Source: JAZQNF01 sp045641505
Lineage (GTDB): Bacteria; Bacillota; Clostridia; Lachnospirales; Bianqueaceae
NCBI GenBank assembly: GCA_045641505.1
Contig: JAZUHB010000045.1
Span: forward strand, 1 to 64,000
Direction of reading: 5' to 3'
Length of the DNA stretch: 64,000 nt
The notes under the pieces were generated by a model. It searched no databases and had not been told where the DNA came from. It saw only the letters and a list, made by a program, of their open reading frames with translations. Both the position numbers and the translations under genes were made by a program. Of this stretch, positions 60,986 through 64,000 are shown piece after piece (positions within the stretch are counted from its first letter, which is position 1; every line of letters begins with the position of its first letter).

Positions 60986-63490
60986 TCAATAGGGATATTC
61001 GAGCTGACCTCTCAGACAGTTGAGCGGCCGGATGACCAACACGTTTCCGCCGTCGGCCGGCGACACCAGAAGCCGCGCGACCTTTCTGCTTTCGTTCGTG
61101 AAGGAACGGTAGATCACGGTGCCCTCCGCGGTGAACTCCGGAACGACCTCGCCGATGGCCTCGCCGCCCAGGTTGTAGAGCACCAGAGCGTCCGGGCCGA
61201 AGTCCATGGGCATGACGGAGACCTCGTTCCAGTCGCCGTCGAGGAAGCTGACCTTCGAGCTGCTGCCCTGCTCCTTAAGGAGGGCCAGATAGTCGCGGCC
61301 GTCGAAGGTCACGATGCGGAGCGCCTGCATGACGCGGTCCGCGTAGTAGCGGTCCGGCTGGTCGAAGCGCGTCTCGGTCAGCACGGTCTCGCCGACCTTC
61401 ACGAGATCGCGGAAGAACTCGACCGCGAGATACATGCCGGTCCGGCTCTCCGTCTTCGCGAAGCGGACGTCCAGCCGGTGGCTCTCGCCGTTCATCAGGT
61501 ATTCCTGCACGTAGATCAGGTTCGACCAGACCGGCTCGCCTCCTTCGGGCAGGGGCGCGGTGGCGTGGAGGAGCTCCTCCGGCTGACCGGCCATTTCGCC
61601 CTCCATCTCGAGCTCGGCGTACGCGTAGTATTTCATGGGGAAGATGCTGCCGTCGGCCGAGGCGCAGAAGCGGATCAGCGCGCCGCGTTCACGTTCCAGC
61701 AGATAGAAGAAGATTCCCTCGTCGGAGAGATAATCGCGCAGCTCCAGGCCGCTCTCCCTCAGGCAGAAGCGGAGACCGAGGCCGCAGTCGCTGCGGAGAG
61801 TATGCACGAGATTGCCCTCGAGATCGATCAGGAACAGCCGGTTGCCGGTATAGACATCCCGCAGCATCAGGCCGACGGCGTCGGTTCCGACCATGCCGAA
61901 ATCGAGGATCGGGTCGCGGCCGTCCGTGATCAGGCTGCCGAGCGACAGTCCGCCGAGGTACGCCGCGCCGTCCGGATAGACGGTGCATTCCCAGGGCTCT
62001 TCGTCCACCTCGAACTGCGCGGACGCGGACTCACGGACGTAGACCAGTTGGAACGTGTCGAAGGCCTCGCCGGTCGGGACGCCCTCATGCGGCTCGTAGC
62101 CCTCCGGAGGGATGAGCTCCGTGGCGGCCAGAATCGGCACGCCCTTTGCCGACACGTCGACGGAAAGGCGGATCAGCGCTCCGTCCTCCGCGTTCACGAG
62201 GAGCAGCGAGGCCTCCTGCGCGGTCACGCAGTCGGTGAGCGTTCCGAGCGTCCCGTCGGTGCGGATGAAGCTGCCGAGACTCCGTATGTCGGAGCGGAAC
62301 ACGTATTGCCAGTTCCCCTCGAAATCGAACAGGCAAAGGAGATTGCCCGCGTCGCTCAGGAAATAGAGGGCCATGTATTCGGTGCCCTCGACGGGGTCGC
62401 GGCGCACGGTGAAGGTATAGAGCTGATCCAGCCGGCCGTTCTCGTTCGCGCCGAACTGTCCCTCGAGGGTGAACTCCGAGCGGACGGTCCCGTTCGTCAG
62501 GACCTGCAGGCGGACGCCGTTTTCGACCGGGGCCTTGCGGAACGTGATGCGGTAGCCCTCCTCGTTCTCCAGGACGTAGGACAGCGTTTCGAACTGAAGA
62601 GGCGTGGCGTCGGACGTGCCGCCTCCGCTCACGAGGCGCGGACTCTCCGGCCCGGACTCGGTTTCAGGTTCGAAGGCGCGGAAATCGTCCTGCGGGAACG
62701 TGAGCCCCTCACCCGTGACCGCCACCTCCGCCGCCGGATGGAAGAGGACGGGCAGCAGCACGGTCCGGCCGTTCCCGTTGAAGGGATAGGCACGGAGCAC
62801 CGCGAGACCCGCGGGACCGTAGGAGAGGACGCGCGCGCCCTCGTCGGTCAGTTCGTTTCCGATCGCGTGGCCCGCGGCGGTAAAGCTGCGAAGCGGCGAG
62901 ACGGGCGTCCGGACCTCGCCGGTCAGCGCGCCCTGCTTATCCAGGAAGAGCACGCGCTCGCCCTCTTGCCCTGAAAGCAGGATCATCAGGTACGCGCCGC
63001 CGTTCTCCACGGCCTGCTTCGCGTCCGCGATCAGCACGCCGGGCATTCCGGCCTCAGAGCCGGGATAGCGCACGGTGAGAACGTCCTTCCAGACGGTCTT
63101 TCCGTTCGCGAGAACGCTGACCGAGGTCTCCATCGGGTCGGGATAACCCTCCGTGCGGATGGCCGTACCGGACCAGGTGAGACCCAGCGTCAGCTCGCGG
63201 CCGTTCATCCGGAACGTGCCCACCTCGGCGCTGCCCTCCACGGCGAAGGGCTCGCCGTCCCAGACGGGCTCGGGCTCCGAGGAGCTTTCGCTCTCCTGAG
63301 ACTCCGTTTCCTGCCCGGAAATGACGCTTTCTTCCTCGGAATACTCGCTCTCCCCCGGGAGATTGCTTTCCTCGGGAAGCTCGCTCTCCGTTTTGCTTTC
63401 CTCCGCCGGCTTCTTCCGGCAGGCGGCCGAAGACGCGAGGCACCCGAGGGCAAGGAGAATAACGAGGAACCAAATACTGCGACGCTTCAT
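60986..63490 (-). CDS. Large lipoprotein with beta-propeller-like repeats, function unknown
   Basis: An 834-aa lipoprotein: signal peptide, lipobox SSAAC near residue 24, Glu/Ser-rich linker (about 28-80), then an all-beta region with recurring units such as LLCLFDFEGNWQYVFRSD, NRLFLIDLEGNLVHTLRSD and ALIRFCASADG, which look like blades of a propeller. Unknown family. AAAGGATC lies upstream of ATG 63490. Its gene is followed by nagA after 11 bases, which suggests a surface sensor or binding protein in amino-sugar use; this is inference. Confidence 0.65.
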   Translation of the reverse strand: MKRRSIWFLVILLALGCLASSAACRKKPAEESKTESELPEESNLPGESEYSEEESVISGQETESQESESSSEPEPVWDGEPFAVEGSAEVGTFRMNGRELTLGLTWSGTAIRTEGYPDPMETSVSVLANGKTVWKDVLTVRYPGSEAGMPGVLIADAKQAVENGGAYLMILLSGQEGERVLFLDKQGALTGEVRTPVSPLRSFTAAGHAIGNELTDEGARVLSYGPAGLAVLRAYPFNGNGRTVLLPVLFHPAAEVAVTGEGLTFPQDDFRAFEPETESGPESPRLVSGGGTSDATPLQFETLSYVLENEEGYRITFRKAPVENGVRLQVLTNGTVRSEFTLEGQFGANENGRLDQLYTFTVRRDPVEGTEYMALYFLSDAGNLLCLFDFEGNWQYVFRSDIRSLGSFIRTDGTLGTLTDCVTAQEASLLLVNAEDGALIRLSVDVSAKGVPILAATELIPPEGYEPHEGVPTGEAFDTFQLVYVRESASAQFEVDEEPWECTVYPDGAAYLGGLSLGSLITDGRDPILDFGMVGTDAVGLMLRDVYTGNRLFLIDLEGNLVHTLRSDCGLGLRFCLRESGLELRDYLSDEGIFFYLLERERGALIRFCASADGSIFPMKYYAYAELEMEGEMAGQPEELLHATAPLPEGGEPVWSNLIYVQEYLMNGESHRLDVRFAKTESRTGMYLAVEFFRDLVKVGETVLTETRFDQPDRYYADRVMQALRIVTFDGRDYLALLKEQGSSSKVSFLDGDWNEVSVMPMDFGPDALVLYNLGGEAIGEVVPEFTAEGTVIYRSFTNESRKVARLLVSPADGGNVLVIRPLNCLRGQLEYPY

Positions 63491-63526
63491 CCAACATGAT
63501 CCTTTCGGCAAATTTTCATAGGATAT

Positions 63527-63555
63527 ATTATAAATCATTCCGAAAAAAATAGCAA
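63527..63555 (-). promoter_or_regulatory. Promoter of the lipoprotein-nagA-asnA operon
   Basis: Minus strand: -35 TTGCTA (63550-63555), 17-bp spacer, -10 TATAAT (63527-63532). Confidence 0.75.
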
Positions 63556-63616
63556 GAAAGCCGCCGCGGAGGTCGCGCGCCGGACGGAAAATCTGCCGAA
63601 CGGCGCTCCGGCGCGA

Positions 63617-63645
63617 TTGACGAAAACGTTTTCGGGCGGTATAAT
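63617..63645 (+). promoter_or_regulatory. Promoter of the malic enzyme gene with a palindrome in its spacer
   Basis: -35 TTGACG (63617-63622), 17-bp spacer, -10 TATAAT (63640-63645). The 14-bp palindrome CGAAAACGTTTTCG (63621-63634) covers the end of the -35 and the spacer. It resembles a LacI/CcpA-type operator (cre has a similar core). Confidence 0.75.
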
Positions 63646-63682
63646 TTCAGCGGTAAAAAACTCACCAAAGGAGATTTGATAC

Positions 63683-64000
63683 ATGGATTACGCGAAAGAG
63701 TCCCTGCGCCTTCACGGCGAATGGAAAGGCAAGATCGAAGTCGTGGCCACCGTGCCCGTCGAGACAAAGGAAGACCTGAGCCTCGCTTACACCCCCGGTG
63801 TGGCGCAGCCCTGCCTGGAAATCCAGAAGGACGTCAACAAGAGCTATGACCTGACCCGCCGTCACAACCTCTGCGCGGTCATCACCGACGGCACCGCCGT
63901 CCTCGGCCTGGGCGACATCGGCCCCGAAGCCGGCATGCCCGTCATGGAGGGCAAATGCGTGCTCTTCAAGTCCTTCGGCAACGTGGACGCCTTCCCTCTC
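63683..64000 (+). CDS. NAD(P)-dependent malic enzyme, N-terminal part
   Basis: The first 106 codons of a malic enzyme, cut by the window end. [32 protein letters not shown] and [20 protein letters not shown] match the bacterial short malic enzymes that convert malate to pyruvate and CO2. AAAGGAG lies 9 bases before ATG. The promoter at 63617-63645 has a palindromic operator-like sequence. Confidence 0.93.
   Translation, partial: MDYAKESLRLHGEWKGKIEVVATVPVETKEDLSLAYTPGVAQPCLEIQKDVNKSYDLTRRHNLCAVITDGTAVLGLGDIGPEAGMPVMEGKCVLFKSFGNVDAFPL

Overview
The window is a GC-rich (about 60%) bacterial chromosome segment, most likely from a gut or rumen Clostridia member of the Bacillota. Supporting signs are a threonine T-box leader, strong AGGAGG-type ribosome sites with sigma-A promoters, lipobox lipoproteins with Glu/Ser/Pro-rich linkers, an LPNTG sortase protein, LplB/LplC-type sugar ABC permeases without their own ATPase, and a WapA-like Rhs protein. 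The genus cannot be fixed from sequence alone.

Layout. 1-3760 (+): T-box, thrS, a small multidrug-export family protein and an AAA ATPase. 3760-4550: no gene, but four exactly 40-bp inverted-repeat units. 4550-6033 (-): a NahK-like sugar 1-kinase and a 48-aa membrane peptide missed by length cut-offs. 6182-28490 (-): a Gram-positive polysaccharide utilisation locus (PUL1). A LacI-type regulator and a sugar isomerase/epimerase are followed by one apparent operon of about 20 kb (26340 down to 6182) holding lipoproteins, an esterase, two sugar permeases, a 1984-aa protein with ten discoidin domains, a solute-binding lipoprotein, three paralogous clan-A glycosidases (one without catalytic residues), a ceramidase-like hydrolase, a fucose-isomerase-like protein and an FGGY kinase. 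28961-32449 (-): housekeeping operon (HAD phosphatase, GDPD, EamA exporter, unknown). 32552-43013 (-): a second locus (PUL2) with glycosidase lipoprotein, isomerase-like protein, binding protein, two permeases, GH2 enzyme and two surface-anchored proteins, divergent from an AraC regulator at 43202-44419 (+).

44602-53678 is a 9-kb Rhs island: a WapA-like Rhs gene broken by two 1-nt frameshifts, its C-terminal tip, an orphan Rhs C-terminal module with HINT and nuclease-like domains, and three small immunity or accessory genes, with AT-rich tips. It lies between two 89-bp direct repeats (88/89 identical); the repeat is the 3' end of the GH31 gene, so the island looks inserted at that 3' end.

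53681-63490 (-): GH31 glycosidase, PfkB kinase and zinc dehydrogenase, each with its own promoter, then a lipoprotein-nagA-asnA operon. The window ends inside a malic enzyme gene (+).

Taken together, surface proteins and lipoproteins would bind and cut glycans, ABC systems (ATPase elsewhere) import the oligosaccharides, and intracellular glycosidases, isomerases, kinases and NagA feed the sugars into central metabolism. The substrates cannot be named from sequence alone. The least explained elements are the 40-bp repeat array and the repeat-flanked Rhs island.
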